Source of the DNA: JAFNAG01 sp963739235
GTDB lineage: Bacteria > Acidobacteriota > UBA6911
Direction of reading: 5' to 3'
Assembly: GCA_963739235.1 (NCBI GenBank)
Contig: CAVTZY010000024.1
Coordinates: 186,001 to 250,000 of the forward strand
Length of the DNA stretch: 64,000 nucleotides
Program-made: the position numbers and the translations under genes
The notes under the pieces: generated by a model
What the model was told of the DNA's origin: nothing
Databases searched by the model: none
The model's input: only the letters and a program-made list of their open reading frames with translations
Shown: one piece after another, positions 43,728 to 52,684 of the stretch
Layout of the letters: each line of letters begins with the position of its first letter
How positions within the stretch are numbered: the first letter of the stretch is position 1

Positions 43728-46700
43728 CTAGAAATCGATGTGCAATCCAATTTCGATACGGCGCGGCGTGTTGTACTGTGACGTGATCACGCCGAATGCC
43801 AACGGACTCGCCAGGCTCAGGCTGGCCGCATCCGAATACTGCACATGGTTGAAGATATTGAAGAACTGAGCGTTTATCGAAATACCTTTGCTTTCTGTGA
43901 CCTTGAACTTCCGTGACAAGGTCATGTCAACATTCCACCGGTTCTGGCCGCGCAGCACATAGCTGCTCGACGTGGTGTCCTGGCTGAGCCTTACAAACCG
44001 GAAGTCGGCGAATACTGACGCCGGGTCACCGAACAGGTTCAGTCCGGATCCGCCAGTTGCTGGATTTCCGTTCGTGCCGACACTGGTGCTGACGCCATTG
44101 ATGGTGACGCTGCCGCCGGTCACATTCTGATGGGCGGAATTCCCGAAGATGTTGGGTGCCATCAGCACCGCGCCGACTCCCGCCGTGGTTGCGCCCTGCC
44201 CGAACTCCTGGCCTGACCCGTTGGCCACTCTGAGTGGCAGGCCGGTGTACCAGTTGAAGATCGGTGCCAGCGCCCAACCATTAACGACCTGATTCAAGAC
44301 CCGGTTGGTGGCATGGAACGGCATAGTATAGAGACCCATCAGGTTGAGGACGAACTTGCGATCAAAGACCGAGTTGCCCCAACCGTATTTCGTATTGTAG
44401 GAATTGGGAACGTAGGAATCGATGTCCTGGTTCACGACGCCATTGTCGAGGGAATGCGCCCAGGTGAAATTGCCGCTCAGAGCAAATCCCTTGTATTGAC
44501 GCATCTTGAGCGAAACAAATCCGGCATTGTAGCTGGATTTTCCGATGTCGGAGAAAAACAGGAAATCGTTGATCTGGGTGGCGGCCGCAGTCGCCGGCCC
44601 CATCACGAACGAGCTTTGAATGCCGTTGAACAGGTCGAAAACGTTCAACGTGCGGATGTTGCTCGAATACTTGGCCACCACACCGGAGGTGCAGTTGGGA
44701 TTGCCCTTGCAGAAAGAGCTGCCGGCGAGTGCCGATTCAAAGAAGGGCTGCGCTGAGATGGCCGAGGTCGCCACCCCTGCCACCACCTGGTCTCTGACCG
44801 CGTCAAAAGCCTGCGCAAAGGTCTGGCTGGCCAGGGTCATCATATAGGGGGCCTGGTTGAGCGTTTGTCCCGCTAACAGGTTCTTGGCATCGCGCCGTAT
44901 GTAGCCGATTTCGAGGATGTGTCCTCCCCTCAGCTCTCGCTGCAGGGTCAGGTTGTAGGAGTTATTGATCGCCGAGCGGAAGTGCGGCGAAAGCTGCGTC
45001 GAAGCATTGGCAAATGCCTGATTGGCGTTGGCAAGCGTGGTGTTGCCCGGGATGATCGGGATCGCTTGATTTACGGCATAAGACGGCAGCGGAATCGTGC
45101 TTCCGTCAATCCCGATACGGAAGCCGGTCGCCGGGTTGATGCCCGAGCTGCCAGTGCACTGGCCGGTAGAAGTCGGTCCCGGGCACAGGAGCGTCTGAGT
45201 GAAACCAAGCACCTGTTGCGCGTCGATCACTTTCTGGACACCGTTCAAGCGATCATAGAGACGGGCAAATCCTGCGCGCACAACCGTTTTTCTGTTCCCG
45301 AAGATTTTTCCCAGGAAGCTTTTCTCGTCCACGCTCGGGTTCCAAGCCACCGCAATCCGGGGTGCATAATTTCTCCAGATCGGATCGTAGGGATATGTGC
45401 GGCCGGTATTGTTGATCGGTCTCCAGTTGATCACGGGATTGAATACAGTTCCTGCAAGTGCCGCCCTTTGGCGCTGTGCTAGAAATTCGGACGGAACAAT
45501 TTCATTCCCCGAGCCATTGTCAAATGCCATGCTGAGCTTTCCGGCCACTTCTGTCTCAGGAACCTCCGCGCTCCAGTTCATCCCGAGGCTGAGTGTGAAC
45601 GAAGGTGTTATCTTCCAGGAATCGTTGGCATAGAGACTGTATTCATTGTAGATCGAGTCTGTAGCCAACGGCGTACCGGTAGAATTGATCTTGAAATTTG
45701 CATCGCGCGTGGCTACCAGCGTGGCTCTGTCCACGAGGCCAAGAATTCCGGAATAGAGGTTATTCCAGCTGCTGACCTGGCCTGAAGGCAGGCAATTGAT
45801 TGTCACCGAAGAGCTGCAGATCGGGGGCTGGTACGTGGATGGAATATTGAGGTATGAGCCGTTCGTCAGCATGTACACCCGCTGGGCAACCGCGGACTGA
45901 GCATCGTCTCTCCAGAACTGGGTCGCGTTGCGCCGGACCGAGCCGCCGAACTCAAGCAATTGATTCCCTTTCACCCAGGTGAGGTTGTCGGCCCAGGTCC
46001 AGTTGTGCGCCCTCCACTCACGTTGCCGGACCAAACCGACGGTAAGGTCCAGCGGATTCATGTTGCCGGCAATGTTCAGCGCGCTATCCGTGCCTGCCAC
46101 TTGCGGCCTGGATCCATCCGTCTTCCAGAACCAGTAATCGCGCAGATAGCTGAACGTGAATTGATCCGTGATGGTGGGCGTCAGGCGTCCTGTCAGGCCG
46201 AGGACGAGATAGCGCGGCAGCCGAGGGATGGATGCCGGGGAGGAGGGTACGCCCAGCTTGTCTCCCGGCAGCAATCCGCCGATGTCCATCTGACGGTCCC
46301 CGACGTTGTGTTCCTGTTTGAAATATCGGTAGCTGGCCATGAACGACCAGTTAGTGTTCAGGTTGCGATCAAGCCGCACCACGGCAAAGTCGTCTTTGTT
46401 CGGGAACTTGCCTGGAGCGCTGAACCCGATCGTGTTCAGGCCGTCGCCCGTGGATGCATCGTTGCCGGCAGGCATGTACTTGTTCCAGATCTGACTGACC
46501 AGCGGGTTCAACCCAAGGCCGCGAGGGTCACAAGCAAGGTTGCCCGTCGAACCGCATAGCTTTGCAGTTGCCAGGTTGTAGGAAATGATGTTGCCGGATG
46601 CGTCCTTATACCGAAGGATACCTTGCTTGAGAGTATCGGTCGGCACGGTCCTGCTGATCTGGCTGTAATCGTTCCGGCGCCGGCCTTCATAGTGGAAAAA

Positions 46701-47666
46701 GAAGTAGGTTTTCTGCTTGGTTCCCCATTCGGGTATCGGCCCGCCAAACGTGGCGCCAAAACGATTGTCCTGCTGCAGCGGCTTGGCCTGATGCAGGCGG
46801 TTGCGCGTCCAGCTATTTGCGTTAAGTTCGCTGTTCTGCAGGAATTCGTAGAGGGAGCCGTGATACCTGTCGCCGCCGCGCTTGGTCACCAGCATTACCT
46901 GGCTGCCTCCGGCACCGCTGAAACTGGCAACCTGGTTGCTGGTGGCCACGCGGAATTCCTGGATGCTTTCCGAGGGTGTAGGAACCGCGCCTTCAGGGGC
47001 GCCGTTGTAATTCGTCCAATAGTCAGAGTTGCCGGAAACGCCGCTCGTCACGTTGCCGCCGTCCAATACAAACACGTTCTGGTCACTCTGCGCTCCTGCC
47101 ACCTGGCCGCCATAGCGGCTGCTCACGCCGTCGGCCTGCTGGGGCATGGCGCTGGGCTGCAGCAGAAGCAGGCTGGTGACGTTTCGTTCGAGGCTGGGGA
47201 GCATCGACAGCAGATCCCCTCCGAGCGTATCCCCCACGGTAGCATCGAGCGTCTGCAGTTGCGCGCCGGCCGTTGCGGTCACAATGACCTGTTCCGTGCT
47301 GGTGCCGATCTTCAGACTAAAATTCAACGTGTATGATTTCGATACCTCGACGACCTGAGATTCGATGACTGCTTTTTGGAAGCCTGCTGCCGATGCAGTA
47401 ATCGAATACTTTCCCGGCTTCACCGCCACGAATGTAAAGCGGCCGATTTCGTTCGTAACCGTATTGTGGACCTCTCCAGTAGCGGCATCCTTGATTTCTA
47501 TATTCGCGCCCGGCACAACCGCTCCGGACGGGTCCATCACAACTCCCAGCACCGTGCCGGTGTTGGCTGTCTGAGCCGGAACAACCGCCATCGATGCAAA
47601 GAACATCAGCGCTCCTATCAAAGTAGCTCTGAGCGCCAATAGCAGAGAGCGATGATTTAATCTCAT
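43728..47666 (-). CDS. Oar-like TonB-dependent receptor, very large
   Basis: About 1312 residues from the ATG at 47666, chosen because it gives a signal peptide (LLLALRATLIGALMFFASMA) and follows AAAGG; the frame extends 51 codons upstream without signal character. Domain order: carboxypeptidase-regulatory (GTVLGVVMDPSGAVVPGANI), plug (LLSMLPSLERNVTSLLLLQP; NVFVLDGGNVTSGVSGNSDY) and a long barrel ending in RRIEIGLHIDF with terminal Phe. It has the same family and layout as the receptor at 2718-5792 but is about 290 residues longer. Substrate unknown. Confidence 0.92.
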   Translation of the reverse strand: MRLNHRSLLLALRATLIGALMFFASMAVVPAQTANTGTVLGVVMDPSGAVVPGANIEIKDAATGEVHNTVTNEIGRFTFVAVKPGKYSITASAAGFQKAVIESQVVEVSKSYTLNFSLKIGTSTEQVIVTATAGAQLQTLDATVGDTLGGDLLSMLPSLERNVTSLLLLQPSAMPQQADGVSSRYGGQVAGAQSDQNVFVLDGGNVTSGVSGNSDYWTNYNGAPEGAVPTPSESIQEFRVATSNQVASFSGAGGSQVMLVTKRGGDRYHGSLYEFLQNSELNANSWTRNRLHQAKPLQQDNRFGATFGGPIPEWGTKQKTYFFFHYEGRRRNDYSQISRTVPTDTLKQGILRYKDASGNIISYNLATAKLCGSTGNLACDPRGLGLNPLVSQIWNKYMPAGNDASTGDGLNTIGFSAPGKFPNKDDFAVVRLDRNLNTNWSFMASYRYFKQEHNVGDRQMDIGGLLPGDKLGVPSSPASIPRLPRYLVLGLTGRLTPTITDQFTFSYLRDYWFWKTDGSRPQVAGTDSALNIAGNMNPLDLTVGLVRQREWRAHNWTWADNLTWVKGNQLLEFGGSVRRNATQFWRDDAQSAVAQRVYMLTNGSYLNIPSTYQPPICSSSVTINCLPSGQVSSWNNLYSGILGLVDRATLVATRDANFKINSTGTPLATDSIYNEYSLYANDSWKITPSFTLSLGMNWSAEVPETEVAGKLSMAFDNGSGNEIVPSEFLAQRQRAALAGTVFNPVINWRPINNTGRTYPYDPIWRNYAPRIAVAWNPSVDEKSFLGKIFGNRKTVVRAGFARLYDRLNGVQKVIDAQQVLGFTQTLLCPGPTSTGQCTGSSGINPATGFRIGIDGSTIPLPSYAVNQAIPIIPGNTTLANANQAFANASTQLSPHFRSAINNSYNLTLQRELRGGHILEIGYIRRDAKNLLAGQTLNQAPYMMTLASQTFAQAFDAVRDQVVAGVATSAISAQPFFESALAGSSFCKGNPNCTSGVVAKYSSNIRTLNVFDLFNGIQSSFVMGPATAAATQINDFLFFSDIGKSSYNAGFVSLKMRQYKGFALSGNFTWAHSLDNGVVNQDIDSYVPNSYNTKYGWGNSVFDRKFVLNLMGLYTMPFHATNRVLNQVVNGWALAPIFNWYTGLPLRVANGSGQEFGQGATTAGVGAVLMAPNIFGNSAHQNVTGGSVTINGVSTSVGTNGNPATGGSGLNLFGDPASVFADFRFVRLSQDTTSSSYVLRGQNRWNVDMTLSRKFKVTESKGISINAQFFNIFNHVQYSDAASLSLASPLAFGVITSQYNTPRRIEIGLHIDF

Positions 47667-48499
47667 GCTTTGCCTTTCTCTGTGCTCATTTTGAGCTCTA
47701 CAGCCCTCAGAAAAACCGGCGCGCCAGGGACAGACCGGAACTCTGGGGACGCTAGCCAGTCTATTTTGGCGAGGTAAGGGAACATGGGCAGATCCAAGTC
47801 CAAAACCCCAACTGCTCAATCTATGGACTCAACTTATGAAACTCATTTGCGTGATGACCATCATCCTAGGCGTGTCTCCCCCCCGTGTCAACGACTTGCC
47901 ACTTGCACCCACAGTCCAGACGCCGGGGAAAAGACTCAGCCCAACACAGTTCGCCTGGTATAGGTAAGACTATTCGCTTTTCCCCCGAGGAGAGCGCGGC
48001 CGGCAAGCTCATATTCTTTTTTTCGCTATGCCTCAAGGGACGCGGAAGGCGTCATCGCGGATTATTGATAGGGGCGCCGGTTCTGCTCCCGCCAGACGAT
48101 ATAAAAGCGAGTGCCGCTTACTTTCGACCAGAGGTAACTTCCGGTTCGAGGATTCTTCGGCACCGGGAGCAACTGCCATTTGCCGGTTTCTTTTCTGACA
48201 TATTGAATGATGCCGAAGCAGCGATGTATGCAAGCCTTCCTGCGTTGGTACGAGGCTATTAAATGCACGGCTTACGAGTTAATGTTGAAAAGCTTTGGCT
48301 AGTAAACTATGTGAACTATTGATTCTAAAAGGTATGGCGGAGGAAGTAGGATTCTTCATAGGAATTTGCATTAAATCGCTGAATCTAAAACAAATATCTT
48401 ATTTATCAATAAGTTGGGCGGAGTCTATAAAGTCTGTTAAGTCGCGATAATACCCTTGGCAACCCTGCAGTTTTGGCTAGTATGGCTAGTAAGTGTGGC
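47667..48499. other. non-coding stretch at the edge of the mobile island
   Basis: About 830 bases. The left part should contain the receptor promoter. A minus-strand frame at 48062-48268 reads GKWQLLPVPKNPRTGSYLWS and then KVSGTRFYIVWREQNRRPY, which resembles the N-terminal arm of tyrosine recombinases; this is only a possible fragment. Around 48300-48450 the DNA is AT-rich compared with its surroundings. Confidence 0.35.
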
Positions 48500-48500
48500 A

Positions 48501-48867
48501 TTCCGATCGATGAGAGAATTCCGACAGCTGGCGGAGCAGATCGGATCCGGTCCTTACAAAAACTACAACGTATTTATGACTGCCGTGGATGCCGCTGCGG
48601 AGAAAAATAGCGTTAAATTAACAACCAGACACCTGAAGTTGCTTCAGAACTCCCTCGCCCGCCGGGACGAGACGGCCGATGCCGTGTTCAAGAAGGTCCA
48701 TAAGGCTGGAAAGGCGGCGGCTGATCCGTTGCGCGGTTCTTTCGAGGCCACGATCAGCGGCAAGCCCTTTCTGGTTGAGTTTGAGCCAGATGCTGAGTTG
48801 CGCGACACAGAGCAGGTGCCGCTGTTGGAGCCCGGCGGCATTGAGGCCTTTGTTCGTCGCGAGGTCA
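48501..48867 (+). pseudogene. hsdM: C-terminal fragment of a type I restriction methylase (HsdM)
   Basis: The translation YKNYNVFMTAVDAAAEKNSV, then LKLLQNSLARRDETADAV, VHKAGKAAADPL, and LRDTEQVPLLEPGGIEAFVR matches the end of HsdM-type N6-adenine methylases. The catalytic methylase domain is absent. Immediately after RREV the sequence jumps into a DUF1016 nuclease gene in another frame, so this is a recombination scar, not a functional fusion. Confidence 0.65.
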
Positions 48868-49619
48868 TACCACTACCTAAAAGACCCACTGCAGCGCGAC
48901 TTCTACGCCGAAATGTGTCGCATAGAACATTGGAGGACTCGAATCCTGCAAGAGCGTATCCAGTCTATGCTCTGGAGCGCACTACACTTTCCAGGAAGCC
49001 CACGCAGCTTATCGAGCGGGAACTCAAGGCCCTGCGCGAAGAGGACCGGCTCACGCCCGACCTGGTTTTTCGCGACCCCTATGTACTCGATTTTCTCGGG
49101 CTGAAGGACACCTACAGCGAGAAGGATCTGGAGAACGCCCTGCTGCGCGAGATCGAATCGTTTCTTCTCGAACTCGGCGCCGGCTTCGCCTTCGTGGAGC
49201 GGCAGAAGCGCATTACCCTGGATGGCGACGACTACTACCTCGACCTTCTCTTCTACCACCGCCGGCTCCGTCGGCTGATGGTCATCAAACTCAAACTCGG
49301 CGACTTCAAGCCGGCCGATACTGGACAGATGGAGCTTTGCTTGCGTTGGCTGGATCGCCATGAGCGGCAGGAAGGGGAAGAGAACCCCCTCGGCCTTATC
49401 CTCTGCGCCGGCAAGAAGCACGAAACAGTGGCAGTGCTCGAACTGGAACCCCGTGGTATCCATGTCGCCGAATACCTGACCGCACTGCCCCCCCGCGAGC
49501 TGCTCGAGAAGCGGCTCCACGAGGCGGTCATCCGCGCCAGGTTACGGCTGGCAGGGCAATCGGCGGAAGGTGCTTCGGAAACGTCTGTTCCGGCGCGGAA
49601 AAAAAGAGGCGAGCAATGA
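48868..49619 (+). pseudogene. truncated DUF1016/YhcG-type PD-(D/E)XK nuclease
   Basis: It begins inside the gene with YHYLKDPLQRDFYAEMCRIE in one frame and continues after a single-base shift near 48970 with ALERTTLSRKPTQLIERELK, FRDPYVLDFLGLKDTYSEKD, LENALLREIESFLLELG, AFVERQKRITLDGDDYYLDL and the nuclease core LDLLFYHRRLRRLMVIKLKL. In relatives the last motif is VIELKLGDFKP, with Glu as a catalytic residue; here it is Lys (VIKLKLGDF), so activity may be lost. The N-terminal DUF1016_N domain is missing. Confidence 0.75.
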
Positions 49620-49871
49620 TTGCCTCAAGCCCTATCCCGGAGGATAGACCGAACAAGCTGCCGTCCGGATCCCTGTCGGGGCGCCGGCGCCGGGAAGGTT
49701 CCAGCTTGAACTGCCGATAAGTAGCTCTTATGTCACCTTCAGGCCGCCATCCCCGGCCGCCATTCCATCCTAAAGCAAAACATCAGAGAGGGATAGAGAG
49801 ATTTCGCACACTTCTGCATAGCGGAGGCGGATAAGCTGCTCACCAAGGGTAGATCTCGACATTGATCGGCA

Positions 49872-50150
49872 TTGCCGGGGCAATCGGGGGTGCCCTCGAA
49901 GGGAGGCCAGCAGATTGTGATCCCGAGTCGTCTGCGCAAGGAGTTTCACATCGAAAGTCGAACGCGGGCCATCGTCACCGGGACTCCTGAGGGGATACTT
50001 CTCAAACCCATTACACCTGCTTCGATTAGACGGTTGCGCGGCGTTCTGAAAGGGCCGTCGGTACAGGGTATGCGTTCAAAGGAGCCAGCGGCCCAAAACC
50101 AAGAAGGAATCCCTGTTGAGGGTAAAGATGCCAGGCCAGGTACTCGATAG
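49872..50150 (+). CDS. AbrB/VapB-type antitoxin (N-terminus uncertain)
   Basis: The core QQIVIPSRLRKEFHIESRTR, then VTGTPEGILLKP, is a swapped-hairpin AbrB/MazE/SpoVT DNA-binding domain, normally at the very N-terminus. The start shown is a TTG; no ATG gives a good start and the usual 'VSSKGQI' entry is disturbed (PSKGGQQ), so a frameshift or start mis-assignment is likely. It overlaps the VapC-type toxin gene, the standard arrangement of a type II toxin-antitoxin operon. Predicted to repress its own promoter. Confidence 0.7.
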   Translation: MPGQSGVPSKGGQQIVIPSRLRKEFHIESRTRAIVTGTPEGILLKPITPASIRRLRGVLKGPSVQGMRSKEPAAQNQEGIPVEGKDARPGTR

Positions 50151-50529
50151 TTCCGGACTGTTAATCTACCTGCGCGACGAACCTGGCGCTGATTCAGTGC
50201 AGGTGATCTTGGAAAAGGCAAGCCATAAGGACACCACTGTGCACATGGCCGAAGCCACCTACGCCGAGGTTAAATGTGCTGTCTTGAGGGTCAATGGAGA
50301 AGGAGCATGGAAAGAGGTTGAGAGATCTATTGACGTCCTTCCCATTGAATTTCATCCCGACACGCGCCAGATCTCCGATGCGGCCGGAGAGGCAATGGCC
50401 CATTATCGTGTGATTTTGGCAGATGCCTTCGCGGCTGCTTTGGCGCAGCTACGGAATGCGCAGCTGGTTACGGCAAATCCAGGATTTAAAGCGGCTGAAG
50501 GAAAAATTAAGATCTTATGGCTGAGATGA
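50128..50529 (+). CDS. VapC-family PIN-domain toxin
   Basis: 133 residues from the ATG at 50128. The PIN acidic residues are in VLDSSGLLIYL (Asp), MAEATYAEVKC (Glu) and LADAFAAALAQL (Asp). The fourth position, usually Asp in T-x-D-x-x-F, is Asn here (LVTANPGF), which may weaken metal binding. VapC toxins are ribonucleases, often of initiator tRNA. It overlaps the AbrB-type antitoxin by 23 bp and is followed 3 bp later by the winged-helix gene. Confidence 0.85.
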   Translation: MPGQVLDSSGLLIYLRDEPGADSVQVILEKASHKDTTVHMAEATYAEVKCAVLRVNGEGAWKEVERSIDVLPIEFHPDTRQISDAAGEAMAHYRVILADAFAAALAQLRNAQLVTANPGFKAAEGKIKILWLR

Positions 50530-50532
50530 ATA

Positions 50533-51120
50533 ATGGAAAGTGACAGAAATTTGACGAACCATGAGATTGTGACTCTTGCGGTGTATATTCTTGGCGGAGA
50601 TTCGCATCGAATTGACATCGAGGACATCGCAGTTCAAGCCAACAAGCTTGCACCTGGCAGGTTTACATGGCGCAAATACCCAGATCAGATAAATATTGAA
50701 CTCATCCGCGCATTTCTCTCTGATGCAAAAAAAGTCAAGAATGGCTGCTATCTAGCGGGGTCCGGCAATGAAGGCTGGTTTTTGACGGCAACGGGTCTTG
50801 CTTTCGCTAAGAAATCCCGCCGCAGCCTTAAAGTGCTTGAACTTGGTAGGAAGGCCGTTAGCCCAAAAGTTCGGATGTGGATGAAGCGAGAGCGCGAGCG
50901 AATGTTGTCCACAGACGCTTACGCAAAATTTTCAGCTGGGAAAAAGGAAGATATCACGGATCAAGAGGCTGAGTCCTTCTTCCGCATTGATGCTTACGTT
51001 ACCGGAAAAGCTCGGGAACACAAACTTATGCGGGCGAAGAACAGTTTCAGTGACGATCATGATCTTGGCTCCTTGGTGAAATACTTGGACGAAAGGCTAC
51101 TCAGGAGAACCTCTCAATGA
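50533..51120 (+). CDS. winged-helix-like protein paired with a GHKL ATPase
   Basis: 195 residues. The N-terminal half (LTNHEIVTLAVYILGGDSHR, then IDIEDIAVQANKLAPGRFTW) looks like a winged-helix module, followed by ELIRAFLSDAKKVKNG and a basic C-terminal half. I do not know a named family. Its stop overlaps the ATG of the downstream ATPase gene (ATGA), so the two form a translationally coupled pair. It starts 3 bp after the VapC stop. The position in an island of defence-type remnants suggests, but does not prove, a defence function. Confidence 0.65.
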   Translation: MESDRNLTNHEIVTLAVYILGGDSHRIDIEDIAVQANKLAPGRFTWRKYPDQINIELIRAFLSDAKKVKNGCYLAGSGNEGWFLTATGLAFAKKSRRSLKVLELGRKAVSPKVRMWMKRERERMLSTDAYAKFSAGKKEDITDQEAESFFRIDAYVTGKAREHKLMRAKNSFSDDHDLGSLVKYLDERLLRRTSQ

Positions 51121-51509
51121 CAACCGCTAACCAGCTTTTTGTCAAAAGTCACGTTGCGCGGGATCTACTCCAGAGTGCGGGACTATTCAAAACCGACAAA
51201 CTGGTTATCTGGGAGTACGTATCCAATCACTCTTGTCCAAAATAGGTTTAGAATCTTTGATTTCGCGACCAGCCCTTCGTGTGAAAACTAGCCAAAATGT
51301 CTAACAGAGCGGCCTCTGCAAAGGGTTCTGGGGTGTTTCGCCCGATTTTTTGCTCCCCGCGCCAATTTGGACAGCATTTCTCAGGGGATAGCAACCTCAT
51401 TTTGGCCCGGATTTCGCGGTCCTTTATTTTCAATGGTTTAGCCTGTCCCAAATGACGGTTTCGGCGCTATCTTGGACAGCAGTGGTATCCAATGGACTCC
51501 AATACATAG
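51117..51509 (+). pseudogene. 5' part of a GHKL/HSP90-like ATPase gene, split by a MITE
   Basis: From the ATG at 51117: MTTANQLFVKSHVARDLLQS, then LFKTDKLVIWEYVSN, a typical start of small HSP90-like (GHKL) ATPases. Inside the codons for VSN the 257-bp MITE is inserted, with 9-bp duplications; removing the MITE and one duplication continues the frame as WEYVSNGLQYI before the IS1182-type element cuts it. No later part of the ATPase domain was recognised beyond 57844, so the gene is dead here. Confidence 0.6.
51228..51484. mobile_element. 257-bp MITE with 9-bp target duplication
   Basis: Terminal inverted repeats: CACTCTTGTCCAAAATAG at the left and the complement of CACTGCTGTCCAAGATAG at the right. 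It is flanked on both sides by GTATCCAAT (51219-51227 and 51485-51493). Interior non-coding. The 9-bp duplication points to a transposase family different from those of the nearby IS1182- and IS701-type elements. Confidence 0.8.
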
Positions 51510-51574
51510 GAGCCCGTCCGAATAATCTCTGATTCCTATTGATCGGCGGGCTCGAGAAATTTACCTTATGTTCC

Positions 51575-52559
51575 ATGGCAAAAACATATCGTTCCTATTG
51601 TCCGGATCAGCTCCTGCTGCTGCCGCCGAGCCTTCGTGATTGGCTTCCGGAAAACCATCTGGTCTACTTTGTCAGCGACGTTGTCGATCAGCTGGATCTC
51701 ACGGACGATAGAGTCGTTTTACGAAAAGGACGATCGCGGCCAGCCGCCCTACCACCCCCGAATGATGACGAAGGTATTGGTTTACGCTTACTGCGTCGGG
51801 GTATTTTCCTCGAGGAAGATCCAGAAACGGCTCATCGAGGATGTGGCGTTTCGAGTGCTCGCTGCCGGCAACCAGCCGGACTTTCGTACTATTTCGGATT
51901 TCCGCAAGATTCACCTTGAGGCGCTTCAGGGTCTCTTTGAGCAGGTGTTGAAGCTGGCGCTGGCTGCGGGTGCGATAAAACTCGGCCGCGTGGCTCTGGA
52001 TGGAAGCAAAATAAAGGCGAATGCGTCCAAGCACAAGGCGATGAGCTACAAACGGATGAAGGAAGAGGAGCGGAATCTTCGAGCTGAAGTTCGCCAGCTG
52101 CTGAAGCAGGCCAAGGCCGCCGATGATGAAGAAGACGCTCGATATGGGAAAGACAAGAGCGGTGACGAATTGCCCGAGGAGCTGAGCCGCCGCGAGACGA
52201 GGCTCGAGCGGATACGGGAAGCCAAACGGGCCTTGGAGCAACGCGCCCGTGAAGAGGCCGAAGCAGGCCGACAAGTCCAAAGATCCCGAAGAGAAAGCCA
52301 CCCCGGAAGACAAGGCCCAATACAATTTCACGGATCCGGAATCGCGCATCATGAAAGGGGCGGATGGATTTGTGCAGGCCTATAACGCCCAGGTTGTTGT
52401 AGAAGAAGGTTGTCAACTGATCGTGGCACAGGCGGTCACGCAGGAAGCCAATGACAAGAAACAAGTCACGCCGATGGTTGCAGCGATTGAGGCACAAGCA
52501 GGACAGACACCCACGCAACTGCTTGGCTGACAGTGGATATTGCTCGGAAGAGAATCTGA
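51575..52559 (+). pseudogene. IS1182-family transposase, N-terminal part
   Basis: ATG at 51575; MAKTYRSYCPDQLLLLPPSL and RDWLPENHLVYFVSDVVDQL are the standard IS1182 start. Three single-base shifts (near 51708, 52265 and 52527), each consistent with one extra base, separate frames that together read ESFYEKDDRGQPPYHPRMMT, RVALDGSKIKANASKHKAMS (first catalytic Asp region), PESRIMKGADGFVQAYNAQV and ADSGYCSEENL. The coding sequence is then cut by the IS21-type insertion after the codons for EENL. Confidence 0.85.
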
Positions 52560-52684
52560 TGATTTCGGTACTCTTATTTGGCCCACTTCGGAACTTTAAT
52601 TTGGCCCACCCTTGAACCGGGGCCCACCATCCATTCTGGGTGTATTGGCGGAATGGAGGTGGTGTCTTGGATTGGAGGTCAAAG

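Noticed and set aside
48456..49619. A single intact 387-codon gene
   Set aside because: The open frame is accidental: its first third is an HsdM end, the middle is out of frame with the DUF1016 homology, and the last part is the nuclease domain.
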